Counted from the first letter of the stretch, positions 18,346 to 28,446 are shown. The stretch: 64,000 nucleotides of DNA from Lysinibacillus sp. FSL K6-0232 (GCF_038008325.1 NZ_JBBOYW010000001.1:858001-922000); one strand, 5' to 3'. Notes: a model not told the origin generated them from the sequence alone. Made by a program: numbers and translations.

Positions 18346-19280
18346 TGATTGAAATTCATGATTTAACAAAGCGATATGGCTCCTTTACAGCACTGGATCA
18401 CTTAAATTTATCGTTAGAGGAGGGCGTTGTATTTGGCTTTGTTGGAGCAAATGGAGCAGGTAAATCGACAACCTTTTCCATTTTAGCAACATTGCTATCG
18501 CCGACTTCTGGTGATGCGCTAATCAATGGCAAGAGCGTTGTCAAGGAACCGAAGGAAGTACGTAAGCAAATTGGTTATATGCCTGATTTCTTTGGTGTAT
18601 ATGATCAACTGAAGGTTGATGAATATTTAGATTTTTATGGCGCAAGCTACAGCATTTCTTTAGCTGAACGTCAAATACTAATCCCACAGCTATTAGAGCT
18701 TGTAAATTTAACGAATAAACGCTATGAATATGTGGACTTATTATCGCGTGGGATGAAACAGCGTCTATGTTTAGCGCGAGCACTTATCCACGATCCGAAG
18801 GTATTGATATTGGATGAGCCAGCGTCAGGGTTAGACCCACGTGCTCGTGTGGAAATGCGAGATATTTTACGCAATTTAAAGTCTATGGGAAAAACGATTC
18901 TTATTTCATCACATATTTTACCTGAGCTTGCAGAGATGTGTGATGAGATTGGTGTTATTGATAATGGAACATTAATTGCACATGGTAATGTAGCAGCCAT
19001 TCAAGCACAGCTACAGGGTGAAAAGCGAATTGTCATCAAAGTGGTGGATCGCCTTGCGGATGTGCGTGCATTTCTAGAGGAGGACCCAGCGATCTCGTCT
19101 ATTGATGTAATGGATAGCCGTCTAGAAATTGCTTTTAATTATCGTGGTACAGATGCGGAGCAGGTAGCATTATTGAAAAAGGCAATACTGTTGGATTTAC
19201 CGATCTATGCATTAAGTGAGGAAGAGAAAGATTTAGAGGATGTCTTTATGGCGATTACGAAGGGAGCGGACAGTCAATGA
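18345..19280 (+). CDS. ABC transporter ATP-binding protein
   Basis: A 311-residue ABC ATPase of the drug/NatA-like exporter group. Walker A is GANGAGKSTT (about 36-45), the signature is LLSRGMKQRLCLARAL (about 130-145) and Walker B is VLILDEPASGLDP, with the H-loop at SSHIL. The extra C-terminal domain is typical of the group. LSRGM replaces the canonical LSGGQ, as often seen in this subfamily. It overlaps its neighbours on both sides and pairs with the permease encoded next. Confidence 0.93.
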   Translation: MIEIHDLTKRYGSFTALDHLNLSLEEGVVFGFVGANGAGKSTTFSILATLLSPTSGDALINGKSVVKEPKEVRKQIGYMPDFFGVYDQLKVDEYLDFYGASYSISLAERQILIPQLLELVNLTNKRYEYVDLLSRGMKQRLCLARALIHDPKVLILDEPASGLDPRARVEMRDILRNLKSMGKTILISSHILPELAEMCDEIGVIDNGTLIAHGNVAAIQAQLQGEKRIVIKVVDRLADVRAFLEEDPAISSIDVMDSRLEIAFNYRGTDAEQVALLKKAILLDLPIYALSEEEKDLEDVFMAITKGADSQ

Positions 19281-20122
19281 TGGGAAAATTGTATAATCCA
19301 GTGCTCGTCAAGGAATTGAAGTTACGCTTCCGTTCTTTTAAAAGCTTTTCAGGCTTAATGTTTTACTTAGCTGTTATTTGCTTATTTGTGGCAGGTTTTT
19401 TATTGCTAACAACTGAGTTTACTGGTAGAGGATTTTTTAGACCAGAAATGAGCTTTATCATGTTTACGATTTTAACAATTTTGCAAATGGCACTAGTGCT
19501 TTTTATTACACCTAGTTTAACAGCAGGAGCAATTAGTAGTGAACGTGAAAAGCAAACATTGAATATTTTATTAACAACAACACAAAGCTCTACGCAAATT
19601 ATTGTTGGGAAATTACTATCCTCTGTTGCATTTCTAGTGTTGATGTTAATTGCAGGGTTGCCACTCTATAGCCTAGTATTCTTATTTGGTGGTGTTTCGC
19701 CTTCACAGCTTGCATCTATTGTATTCTTTTATTTAGTGACAGTCGTAGCGATTGGTAGTGTTGGTGTGATGTTTTCAACCATTACTAAAAGGACAATCGT
19801 TGCAATGATAGCCACATACGGTTCTATTATTTTTTTAGGTGGGATTACAGCCTTTTTCTTCTTTTTAACAACGGCCTTCCATCAGATGGGGAATCCCTCT
19901 GGGGCAGGTACTTCCTTTATGACCTATTTTTGGGCGGCTATTAATCCTGGTGCACTGATGTTAACGCTGGTGTCTTCAGATATGGACAATGCATTGGCAG
20001 AGCTCTCAGGTGTGGAATTGCCTGTATGGGTTACGTATTTAATTGTTTATATAGTAATAATTATCTTTTGCTTAGCTATTGCGATTAAAAAATTGCGTGC
20101 CAATATGAAAAGTAACCGATGA
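19277..20122 (+). CDS. ABC transporter permease (ABC-2 type)
   Basis: A 281-residue membrane protein with six hydrophobic segments and the ABC-2 signature region SSEREKQTLNILLTT (about residue 88). It overlaps the ATPase stop by four bases. Transported substrate unknown; a role in envelope assembly with the following MoxR/VWA genes is an inference from position. Confidence 0.88.
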   Translation: MMGKLYNPVLVKELKLRFRSFKSFSGLMFYLAVICLFVAGFLLLTTEFTGRGFFRPEMSFIMFTILTILQMALVLFITPSLTAGAISSEREKQTLNILLTTTQSSTQIIVGKLLSSVAFLVLMLIAGLPLYSLVFLFGGVSPSQLASIVFFYLVTVVAIGSVGVMFSTITKRTIVAMIATYGSIIFLGGITAFFFFLTTAFHQMGNPSGAGTSFMTYFWAAINPGALMLTLVSSDMDNALAELSGVELPVWVTYLIVYIVIIIFCLAIAIKKLRANMKSNR

Positions 20123-20134
20123 GGAGGAATGATG

Positions 20135-21592
20135 ATGGAGCGTCGTAAGCAATTACAAAAATATATTCAGCGTGCAAAGCTAAGCTTAATAGTTGAACGA
20201 AGCATTCCTATTGTACAGTATGGTTTGTTTTTAGCATTGCTTGCGAGTGCTTCACTCGTTGCTCTTTCGCGATTATTTGTCTGGCCCTATTATCGCCAAA
20301 TAGCGTTTGCTGTTTTTGTGCTTGTGCTTATTGCAACCGTTGTTTATCTATGGTGGAAGCGTGTAAAGGAGCAAGAGGCTTTGCACACGCTGGATCACTA
20401 TTTTCCACATAATGAGCTTGTAACAGCATTATCCTTTAAAGATAATGAGGACCCACTTGTACAAGCTTTACTCACAAAGGCTATCCAAAATATTGAAAAG
20501 GCATTTATAAGCTTTAAGGCGCGTAAAAAATCTTTATTTCGTCCTAAAGCATTGCTTGGCTTATTTATAGCAACAGTTGTATTAGCTATGCTTCATCTAT
20601 TCCCAGCAGCTACGCAAATTGAAGCCATTGAGGTTGAAAAAGAGCAGGCTGTTATTGAGGATATAAAAAAAGAAGTTGCTGAGCTAGAGAAAAAAGCGCA
20701 AACAAAAGAAGTAAAAGAGCAATTACAAGAACTGCAAAATACGTTAAAAGAGTCAGAAACAGCAGAAGAGGCATTGCGAGAGCTGGTGAAAAAGCAAAAG
20801 GAGCTAGCTTTAAAGGAACAACAGTTAAAGGATAAGCAAACAGCAAATCACGAGGGTGCCAGTGAAGAGCAAGGCTTATCAAAGGAAGAGATTGAACAGC
20901 TAAAGGAACTTGCACAAATGCAACAGGAGTTAACTGACAATGCAAGTACTACACAAACAGCTATGAGCAAGCTTGGTAAGCCAGCAAGCAGCTCCTTACA
21001 AAATGCAATTGCCAGCGCTAATAATGCAGCAGGTAGTAATCAACAAAATAACGCACAAAACAATCAGCAAGCAGCTCAGCAGTCTTCTAGCCAGTCACAG
21101 TCAGGCAATCAAGCAGGGCAAGCCAATCAAAATAATGGGCAAAATGGTTCACAGCAACAAAGTGGTCAAGGGCAGGGCTCAAGCCAAAGTCAACAGCAAG
21201 GACAGAGCAATGCACAAGGACAAGGTAATGGACAAAGTCAAGGGCAAGGTAACGGCTCAGGTTCAGGCAATGGAGCTGGTTCAGGGCAGGGCAGTGGTCA
21301 AGGACAGGGCCAAGGAGCTGGTAGGGGGCAAGGCGGTCGCGATTTATTAACAACGCCTGATCGTCTTGGTGGATCAAGTGAAACATCTGTGGATGGTGGG
21401 GCATTAGGGGATGGTACTCATGTTTCTGAACAACAAGGAAATGGTCCAATAACAAAGGGCTCCATCCGACCCTATGAAGAAGTAATTGGCTCCTATAGAG
21501 ATAGTTATTTAGAAAGCTCAGAGCGTTTACAGCTACCGAAGGATTTACAAAATGTTGTGCAATCGTATTTCACGTCAATTGAGTCGCAGTAG
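20135..21592 (+). CDS. Membrane-anchored coiled-coil protein with Gln/Gly/Ser-rich tract
   Basis: About 485 residues: two transmembrane segments near 25-75, a third near 145, then a long Lys/Glu coiled coil (about 165-275), then about 120 residues almost wholly of Gln, Gly, Ser, Asn and Ala with QGQG and SGNG repeats (bases about 21000-21340), and a conserved-looking C-terminus (about 400-485). Of the three consecutive ATGs at 20129, 20132 and 20135, the third is best spaced from GAGGAGG (20121-20127). The plan recalls DUF4175-like proteins next to MoxR/VWA genes in other bacteria. Function unknown; the tract is probably disordered and extracytoplasmic or linker-like. Confidence 0.8.
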   Translation: MERRKQLQKYIQRAKLSLIVERSIPIVQYGLFLALLASASLVALSRLFVWPYYRQIAFAVFVLVLIATVVYLWWKRVKEQEALHTLDHYFPHNELVTALSFKDNEDPLVQALLTKAIQNIEKAFISFKARKKSLFRPKALLGLFIATVVLAMLHLFPAATQIEAIEVEKEQAVIEDIKKEVAELEKKAQTKEVKEQLQELQNTLKESETAEEALRELVKKQKELALKEQQLKDKQTANHEGASEEQGLSKEEIEQLKELAQMQQELTDNASTTQTAMSKLGKPASSSLQNAIASANNAAGSNQQNNAQNNQQAAQQSSSQSQSGNQAGQANQNNGQNGSQQQSGQGQGSSQSQQQGQSNAQGQGNGQSQGQGNGSGSGNGAGSGQGSGQGQGQGAGRGQGGRDLLTTPDRLGGSSETSVDGGALGDGTHVSEQQGNGPITKGSIRPYEEVIGSYRDSYLESSERLQLPKDLQNVVQSYFTSIESQ

Positions 21593-21603
21593 GAGGAAAA
21601 AAG

Positions 21604-22599
21604 ATGGCATTTACAGAGCAGCAGTATATAGATATGAGTGTGAAATTACAACAAGTAAAAGAAGAAATCCATCGCTTTATTGTTGGGCAGGAGGAGGCGA
21701 TTGATTATACATTGTATGCCGTGCTAGCAGATGGTCATGCATTGCTAGAGGGGCTACCTGGCTTAGGGAAAACAATGCTGATCCGTACAATTTCTGAAGT
21801 GCTTGATTTATCGTTTTCACGTATTCAATTTACCCCTGACTTAATGCCTGCGGATATTACAGGAACAAGTATGATTGAGCGAACACCAGATGGTAAGCAG
21901 CAATTTACATTTCAGCCTGGCCCTATTTTTAGTCAGATGGTGTTAGCGGATGAAATTAACCGAGCAACACCCAAAACACAAAGTGCATTACTAGAAGCAA
22001 TGGGTGAAAAAACGGTGACGATTTTAGGCGATACGAAAAAGATGGCAAGACCATTTTTTGTATTAGCAACGCAAAATCCAATTGAAATGGAGGGAACATA
22101 TCCATTACCTGAAGCGCAAATGGACCGTTTCCTCTGTAAAATTCTTGTTCCATATCCTGAAAAGCATGAGTTAATGGAAATTATGAGGCGTACAACAGGT
22201 GCTCAGGACATTGGTTTACAGAAGCTAATGAATACAGAGGGACTTCTTGAGGCACAGCAAATGGTGAAAGAGGTGCTTGTTGCAGATGAAATGCTGGAAT
22301 TTGCAACGGATTTAGTGGTAGCCACACATCCTGAAAGACCTGATGCCCTTGAGATAGTGAAGCAATATGCCATGTATGGCAGTGGTCCACGAGGCTTGCA
22401 AAGCTTAGTTAAATTAGCAAAAGCACGAGCATTAATGAATGGACGCTTCCATGTTTCGGTTGCTGATATTAAATCTGTTGCTAAGCCAGTATTACGTCAT
22501 CGGATGCTGTTGAATTATGAAGGGGAGGCTTCAGGAAAAACAGCAGATGATGTGATTGACGTTATTTTAGAAAAGGTACAGCAAGGTGTAAGCAAGTGA
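21604..22599 (+). CDS. MoxR-family AAA+ ATPase
   Basis: A 331-residue AAA+ chaperone-like ATPase. Walker A is EGLPGLGKTML (about 50), Walker B is LADEINRATPKTQSALLEAM (about 115), with sensor 1 in LATQNPIE. MoxR proteins act with VWA-domain partners in assembly or activation of envelope and metalloprotein complexes; here DUF58 and two VWA genes follow directly. GGAGG lies 6 bases before the ATG. Confidence 0.94.
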   Translation: MAFTEQQYIDMSVKLQQVKEEIHRFIVGQEEAIDYTLYAVLADGHALLEGLPGLGKTMLIRTISEVLDLSFSRIQFTPDLMPADITGTSMIERTPDGKQQFTFQPGPIFSQMVLADEINRATPKTQSALLEAMGEKTVTILGDTKKMARPFFVLATQNPIEMEGTYPLPEAQMDRFLCKILVPYPEKHELMEIMRRTTGAQDIGLQKLMNTEGLLEAQQMVKEVLVADEMLEFATDLVVATHPERPDALEIVKQYAMYGSGPRGLQSLVKLAKARALMNGRFHVSVADIKSVAKPVLRHRMLLNYEGEASGKTADDVIDVILEKVQQGVSK

Positions 22600-23471
22600 C
22601 AGTCAATTATTTATTGCCTGAAGACTGGCTAGCAAAAATTAGCCGCTTTCAAGTAGCAACGGCCTCCAAATTACGTGGGCAGCATAAAGGCTCACACCGT
22701 TCGCAACGCTTTGGGGCATCCCTTGATTTCTCGGATTTTCGAGAATACCATTTAGGTGATGATGTACGTCAAATTGATTGGAACGTCTTTGCAAGAACGG
22801 ATAAATATTTTATTAAACGCTTTTTAGATGAGCAGGAGATGCGCGTACATATTTTACTCGATGCGACAAAATCAATGGCGGAGGATGCCAAGTGGTTATT
22901 TGCTCGTCAAATAGTCGCCTCGCTTGGGTTAATGGTACTTGGTCGAGATGATCGCTTGTCTTTTTCATTTGTTCAGGATGAAATAACACCACCATTTCGC
23001 CGCAAAGGCTCCATGTATCGACGTGCTTTCTTACAAATCGTAACAGATATTGAGAAAGCAAATTATGCGGGGGGCTTTGCGCAAGGGGCATTAAAGGTAT
23101 TACCTAAAGATAGTACAGTGCTATTTATTGTTACAGATGGCTTGGAACCAATTGAGGAATGGGAGCAGCTACTAAAACGATTACCGCGCTATGCTGGCGA
23201 TGTGCGTATCGTACAAATTATGACACAGGAAGAGCTTGCCCCGCATTATGCAGGCGATGTTCGCCTTATTGATCGTGAAACAGGTAATGATGTAAATGTT
23301 ACAATGTCCTCCAAAGTAATAGATACTTATCATGCACGACGCTTGTTACATGAGGAGGAGCTGGATGCCATATGTCATCGTTTTGGCGTTCGAAAATTAC
23401 AATTAAAGGTGGAGGATGGCTTGCAGCACGCAATCTTCCAGCAATTCGTAAAAGCACATTGGGTTAGGTGA
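22596..23471 (+). CDS. DUF58-domain protein
   Basis: A 291-residue DUF58 protein with the family hallmark YHLGDDVRQIDWNVFARTDK (about 50-70), then a degenerate VWA-like fold beginning HILLDATKSM. DUF58 proteins are regularly encoded beside MoxR. It starts with GTG inside the moxR stop (GTGA overlap), indicating translational coupling. Confidence 0.92.
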   Translation: MTVNYLLPEDWLAKISRFQVATASKLRGQHKGSHRSQRFGASLDFSDFREYHLGDDVRQIDWNVFARTDKYFIKRFLDEQEMRVHILLDATKSMAEDAKWLFARQIVASLGLMVLGRDDRLSFSFVQDEITPPFRRKGSMYRRAFLQIVTDIEKANYAGGFAQGALKVLPKDSTVLFIVTDGLEPIEEWEQLLKRLPRYAGDVRIVQIMTQEELAPHYAGDVRLIDRETGNDVNVTMSSKVIDTYHARRLLHEEELDAICHRFGVRKLQLKVEDGLQHAIFQQFVKAHWVR

Positions 23472-23482
23472 GGTGAGCCGTA

Positions 23483-25228
23483 TTGAGCTTTAGTCAAATA
23501 ATATTTAGCTGGACGGCCATCATCCCGGTCATTGTCCTACTCTATTATTTCTTTCGTAAAAAATATACAGATCAGACAGTGTCATCGACATTATTTTGGT
23601 CTGAAATTATGCAGGAAACGCGTGTATCTCCTTATTTAAAGCATTTACAAAAAAATGCCTTACTTTATCTACAACTACTCGCATTGTTGTTGCTTGTCTT
23701 AGCGCTGATGAATCCCTATATCAAAAAATCAACCATTGTTGGGGCACAAACAATATTTATTGTTGATACTTCAGCAACAATGCTAGCAGGTAAAGGCACA
23801 TCAACTTTTGACACGCATAAAGCAGAAATGCTGACGCTAATGGATGAGCTCAATGGAAGACCGGTTACATTAATTACAACTGGTGCAACGCCAAAAGCAA
23901 TTTTACAGCAGGAAACAAATAGCAAGGATATTAAAAAAGCAATTGAAGATTTACAAGTCACCTATGAAACTGCTGAAATCAATAAGGCACTTGATGTAGC
24001 GCAAGCATTTGTGGGCGATACACCAACCTCTATTTATGTGTTTACTGATACACTTGATAAAAAGCAATTACCGATGGAAAAAGATTCGGTAAAATGGCTA
24101 GTAAGAGGTGCAGCAAAGGATTTAACGAATATTGCTATTACACGCTTTGCAGCAACAACAGATGGACAGACTGCAATGGCACTTGTACAGCTTCATAATG
24201 ATACAAAAAAGGAGCAAAAAGTGACGCTTACCCTGCACGATGCAACGAATCATGAGCTTGTAGCAGATAGTGTTATTGTGCCACCACAGGAAACAATGAC
24301 AAAAACCTATAAGGATCTACCATTTGACAAAACAATAACAGCTCATATTGATGCTAAAGATGATTATGCGATGGATAATAAGCAAACAGTTTTACTACAA
24401 ACAACGACTGCAAAGCTAGTAATAGACCAAAGCTTGCATCAATTGATACAAAAGGGATTTCAAGCAATTAATAGCAATTTGAAAATAGTGCCATCCTTAC
24501 AAATAGCGGATAACAAGGATGCGACCATTATTACTCAGCAAGCAGCATTACTAGAAAAAATGGAAAAGCCGCTTGTATTATTTGGTCGTGATGATACTGA
24601 AAAAGTGACAGCAAGCGGTACAGTGACTATAACAAATGATGCTTTATTTGCTTTTAGTGACCTAAAGGATATTTATGTGAGCGCTATTTATCCGGGCTTT
24701 ACTGATTATGAAACGATTGCTTCTATTGGGGAGCAGCCATTTATCCAGCGCTCTCCTAAAGGTGATATTGTTGTATTGGCTGATATTGCTGATACAGATT
24801 GGCCCTTGCATCCATCATTTCCACTATTTTTATGGAGTGTGGAGCAGCAGCTATCTGAGTCAACAGCATCACTTGGCATTTTTTCGCCGAACGAACAACG
24901 TGTAGTAGCATTAACGCAAGAAGACTGGAGTGTTTATTCACAACAGGATGAATTTCTATCCTCTGTGGCAAATGGTGTACTAACAGCACCGCAGCAACCA
25001 GGTGTTTATACAGTACGCTCAGCTAATGAAGAAAAACAATTAATTGTGCAATTACAAGCTCAGGAACGTATGATTGCACAGGGAACAAGCTATACACTTG
25101 GTAATATTTCTGATAATGGCAAGGAAGAAGTATCAAAGGCTTCCTTTGTGCCTTGGCTTATTATTATCATAGTCGTATTACTTGTTTTAGAGTGGGAGGT
25201 GCAACGACGTCGTGGATTTACGAATTGA
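23483..25228 (+). CDS. BatA-like membrane protein with VWA domain
   Basis: A 581-residue protein with two N-terminal transmembrane helices (about 5-25 and 55-78), a VWA-like domain whose metal site reads IVDTSATM (DxSxT instead of the usual DxSxS), a large beta-rich region, and a C-terminal helix (about 555-575). The pattern is that of the BatA N-terminal family. It starts at TTG behind GAGGTGAG. Metal binding may be altered, because the third MIDAS position is threonine. Confidence 0.85.
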   Translation: MSFSQIIFSWTAIIPVIVLLYYFFRKKYTDQTVSSTLFWSEIMQETRVSPYLKHLQKNALLYLQLLALLLLVLALMNPYIKKSTIVGAQTIFIVDTSATMLAGKGTSTFDTHKAEMLTLMDELNGRPVTLITTGATPKAILQQETNSKDIKKAIEDLQVTYETAEINKALDVAQAFVGDTPTSIYVFTDTLDKKQLPMEKDSVKWLVRGAAKDLTNIAITRFAATTDGQTAMALVQLHNDTKKEQKVTLTLHDATNHELVADSVIVPPQETMTKTYKDLPFDKTITAHIDAKDDYAMDNKQTVLLQTTTAKLVIDQSLHQLIQKGFQAINSNLKIVPSLQIADNKDATIITQQAALLEKMEKPLVLFGRDDTEKVTASGTVTITNDALFAFSDLKDIYVSAIYPGFTDYETIASIGEQPFIQRSPKGDIVVLADIADTDWPLHPSFPLFLWSVEQQLSESTASLGIFSPNEQRVVALTQEDWSVYSQQDEFLSSVANGVLTAPQQPGVYTVRSANEEKQLIVQLQAQERMIAQGTSYTLGNISDNGKEEVSKASFVPWLIIIIVVLLVLEWEVQRRRGFTN

Positions 25229-27809
25229 TATGCCATTAGCATTGTTGCTGTTACTTCCATTATTTCTGTATTTTGGCTGGACTTACTTTCGTGAACGTCA
25301 GCGGCTGAAAAAAAGCCATCTCGTTGTGCTTATAATGCGTATGGTGGCAGTAGGCTGTTTAGTGTTTGCACTAGCAGGTCCCTATCTATTATTACCAATT
25401 AAAGAAGAGCAAATTGTTTATTTAGTGGACCGTTCAGCCTCTATGAATGGTACAGAGGATGAGATGGTTCAGTTTATTCAGGAAAGCTTACAGTCGAAAA
25501 AGGAGCAACAGCTTGCAGGGATATACTCCTTTTCTTCCACACTACAAACAGAGGCTATTTTGTCGAATACATTAAAGGACGTACCAAAGCTCACAACGAT
25601 AACGGCAACCGATCAAACGAATATTGAACAAACGCTACAGCTTGCCTCTGGAATTATTGATCCGAAAAAGGCAACACGTTTTGTTTTGCTAACGGATGGT
25701 AATGAAACAAAGGGGGATGCTTTAGCATTTGCTACAAAGTTTAAAGGAGCCAATATTAGTGTAGATATTGTTCCTTTTAGTCAGCCAGTTACTAATGATG
25801 TATCACTGAAAAGCTTTGTTTCCCCACAAGTGGCATATGTAGGGGAGCAGCAGCAATTAGTAACAGAGGTTTATGCAATGGCAGCAGGACAGGGTGAGCT
25901 ATTATTATACGAAAATGATGAGCTTATTCATCGTGAGGCGGTCGAGCTTGTAGAGGGCTCCAATGTATTTACCTATAAACATGCGGCAACTGGTGAAGGG
26001 CTTGTGAAATATGAAGCAGTTGTGCAAGTCGGACAGGATGCTATTTTTGAAAATAATAAATTAACAAGCGTTACAATGGTACAAAGTGAACCACATTTAT
26101 TGATTGTCAATGGCTATGATACAGCCTCACCAATTGCAGCGGCACTTGGCAGTCAAGGTATATCCCATCATGTTGTAGCAGCAAGCAGCTTACCAAATGA
26201 ACTCTCTAGCTATTTGCAATACAATGCGATTATTTTTGATAATGTACCCGGCCATTTAGTGGGCGAGGCAAAAATGAACGTTATTGAACAGGCTGTGAAA
26301 AACTTTGGTGTCGGCTTTACAATGGTTGGTGGCGAAAATAGTTTTGGCTTAGGTGGTTATTTTAAAACACCGATTGAAGCACTATTGCCTGTAGAAATGG
26401 AGATTAAAGGTAAGGAGCAGTTGCCATCCTTAGGGCTAGTAATTGTGCTTGACCGCTCTGGTAGTATGAGTGGCTCTAAATTAGAGCTTGCTAAGGAAGC
26501 AGCAGCACGTTCGGTTGAAATGCTGCGCGATGAGGATACATTAGGATTTATTGCCTTTGATGATCGCCCGTGGGAAATTATTGAAACAAAGCCTCTTAGC
26601 AGTAAAGAGGAAGCGGTGGATACAATTTTATCCGTTACACCGGGTGGTGGAACTGAAATTTATGCTTCGTTGGCACAAGCCTATGAGAATTTAGCAGATT
26701 TAGAGCTGCAACGTAAGCATATTATTTTATTAACAGATGGACAATCACAGCCTGGTAATTATGAAGATTTAATTGCGGAAGGCAAGGATAGTGGAATTAC
26801 ATTATCAACAGTAGCGATTGGGCAAGATGCGGATGCAAATTTACTGGAGTTATTGAGTGAGATGGGCAGTGGACGCTTCTATGATGTTGTAGATGAACAA
26901 ACAATTCCTTCTATTTTATCTCGTGAAACGGCTATGATTTCTCGTACATATATCGAGGATAATCCATTTTATCCGACGATTTATAATGCGACGGGATGGC
27001 ATACACTATTTGCTAATGGCGTTCCTCAAATGAATGCATATATTGGAACAACAGCGAAACAGGGAGCTACGGTGATTGCGGAAAGCGAGAAAGAAGACCC
27101 CGTATTAGCGCAATGGCAATATGGGCTTGGTAAAACATTTGCCTTTACATCTGATTCAACAGGTAAATGGACGGGTGATTGGGCTAGATGGCAGGAGTGG
27201 GGAACATTTTGGCAAACGCTTATTTCACAAATGCTACCAAGCTATAATGATGTTGCCTATGATGTCAGAGTGGAGTCAGATGGTTCGTTTATGATTACAG
27301 ATCCTACAAATGAAGCGGCATTTTTAGATATTGTAGCCGTTAATGAAGCAGGGGAGGAACTAGCAACACAGCTAGAAACGATCTCAACTTCTCAAGTTCG
27401 TGCAACAGTACAGACAGAGCCTGGACTGATTTTCTTCCGCATTGCTGATGAGGAGCAGGCCATTTATCAGGCAGGCTTAAGTGTTCCTTATAGTGCTGAA
27501 TATGAGCTGCGTCCAGTGAATGAGTCGTTAGTCGAGGAATTAACAAAGCAAACAGGCGGTGCTACGATAAAAGAGCCACAAGAGGTTTTTCGTGACTTTA
27601 CACAAAAGGGAGCGGATCGTCAAAACATTGCAACATGGCTTATGCTAGCAGCGATGCTGTTATTCTTTATGGATATTACCATTAGACGCTTTGGCTGGAA
27701 TTTCCTTACTAAGCCGAAGCACAAAGCGTCTATTCCTGAACAACAACCCATACAGGCTGAGGATACAAATGTTGCACAGTTGTTAAAGGGCATGAAAAAA
27801 CGATCATAA
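25212..27809 (+). CDS. Large VWA membrane protein, glutamine amidotransferase-like
   Basis: An 865-residue protein: two N-terminal transmembrane helices (about 8-25 and 38-57), a first VWA-like segment with VDRSASMNG (about 73), a middle region resembling class I glutamine amidotransferase-like folds (about 290-400), a second VWA domain with an intact metal site VLDRSGSMSG (about 415), and a C-terminal helix (about 805-825). It starts at GTG behind GGGAGGTG and overlaps the previous gene by 17 bases. It is the last gene of the cluster. Role unknown beyond MoxR-VWA partnership. Confidence 0.85.
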   Translation: MDLRIDMPLALLLLLPLFLYFGWTYFRERQRLKKSHLVVLIMRMVAVGCLVFALAGPYLLLPIKEEQIVYLVDRSASMNGTEDEMVQFIQESLQSKKEQQLAGIYSFSSTLQTEAILSNTLKDVPKLTTITATDQTNIEQTLQLASGIIDPKKATRFVLLTDGNETKGDALAFATKFKGANISVDIVPFSQPVTNDVSLKSFVSPQVAYVGEQQQLVTEVYAMAAGQGELLLYENDELIHREAVELVEGSNVFTYKHAATGEGLVKYEAVVQVGQDAIFENNKLTSVTMVQSEPHLLIVNGYDTASPIAAALGSQGISHHVVAASSLPNELSSYLQYNAIIFDNVPGHLVGEAKMNVIEQAVKNFGVGFTMVGGENSFGLGGYFKTPIEALLPVEMEIKGKEQLPSLGLVIVLDRSGSMSGSKLELAKEAAARSVEMLRDEDTLGFIAFDDRPWEIIETKPLSSKEEAVDTILSVTPGGGTEIYASLAQAYENLADLELQRKHIILLTDGQSQPGNYEDLIAEGKDSGITLSTVAIGQDADANLLELLSEMGSGRFYDVVDEQTIPSILSRETAMISRTYIEDNPFYPTIYNATGWHTLFANGVPQMNAYIGTTAKQGATVIAESEKEDPVLAQWQYGLGKTFAFTSDSTGKWTGDWARWQEWGTFWQTLISQMLPSYNDVAYDVRVESDGSFMITDPTNEAAFLDIVAVNEAGEELATQLETISTSQVRATVQTEPGLIFFRIADEEQAIYQAGLSVPYSAEYELRPVNESLVEELTKQTGGATIKEPQEVFRDFTQKGADRQNIATWLMLAAMLLFFMDITIRRFGWNFLTKPKHKASIPEQQPIQAEDTNVAQLLKGMKKRS

Positions 27810-27815
27810 TGATGA

Positions 27816-27857
27816 AAAAGAGCAGTGCAAAGAACTAGGATTTTGCACTGCTTTTTG
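27816..27857. terminator. Terminator of the MoxR/VWA cluster, bidirectional
   Basis: Stem AGCAGTGCAAA / TTTGCACTGCT with flanking A- and T-runs, between the convergent VWA gene and thiW. Confidence 0.9.
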
Positions 27858-27910
27858 TTGTTTGGGTGGGTGAGTGATCAAAAAAAGCGTAGCACCGCTC
27901 AAAAGGACAA

Positions 27911-28414
27911 TTATTCATAAAGCGAGAATTTTCCATACCTTACGAGCGCCGTTTTTTGTAAGCTGCTTGCAATGATAACACCTAAAATAGCCCCAATGGT
28001 ACTGGATGTTAAAAAGGCTGGCATAAAAAATAATGCAGCTACAGATGTTCCCATTAATAATTGGGCATAAGGTACTGCGATAAGTGAAGCAAGAATACCT
28101 GTTCCAATTATTTCGCCAACGCTAGCTAGCCACATTTTATGGCTATATTTATAGGCGAGCGCAGCACATACTGCACCAATAACACTCCCAGGAATAGCTA
28201 ATAAAGAGCCTGTACCTGTAAAAATACGAATAATCGCTGTCACAAAGGCAATGATAACAGTTGGTACAGGTCCAAGCATAATGGCTCCAATAACATTGAC
28301 TGCGTGCTGAACAGGATAGGCACGTGCAATCCCTGTAGGAATGGATACAAAGGTGGAGCCCGCAACAGCAATTGCTACCAATAAAGCCATAATCGTTAGT
28401 TTTCGAATGGGCAT
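27911..28414 (-). CDS. thiW: ThiW, thiamine-precursor ECF transporter S component
   Basis: A 167-residue integral membrane protein with about five hydrophobic segments and the ThiW signature region SIPTGIARAYPVQHAVNVIGA. ThiW proteins are substrate-capture subunits of energy-coupling-factor transporters, thought to import the thiazole precursor of thiamine. A TPP riboswitch directly upstream supports this. The ATG at 28414 is preferred over 28423 because AAGGAG lies 8 bases before the former and only 3 before the latter. The shared ECF energising module is not in this window. Confidence 0.92.
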   Translation of the reverse strand: MPIRKLTIMALLVAIAVAGSTFVSIPTGIARAYPVQHAVNVIGAIMLGPVPTVIIAFVTAIIRIFTGTGSLLAIPGSVIGAVCAALAYKYSHKMWLASVGEIIGTGILASLIAVPYAQLLMGTSVAALFFMPAFLTSSTIGAILGVIIASSLQKTALVRYGKFSLYE

Positions 28415-28446
28415 ATCATTCACTCCTTTTGCGAATAGCCACTAGC

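Noticed and set aside
20973..21350. A 125-codon plus-strand frame and 97-122-codon minus-strand frames over the Q/G-rich tract
   Set aside because: They arise from the low-complexity codon repeats of the real gene, have biased compositions and no ribosome sites.
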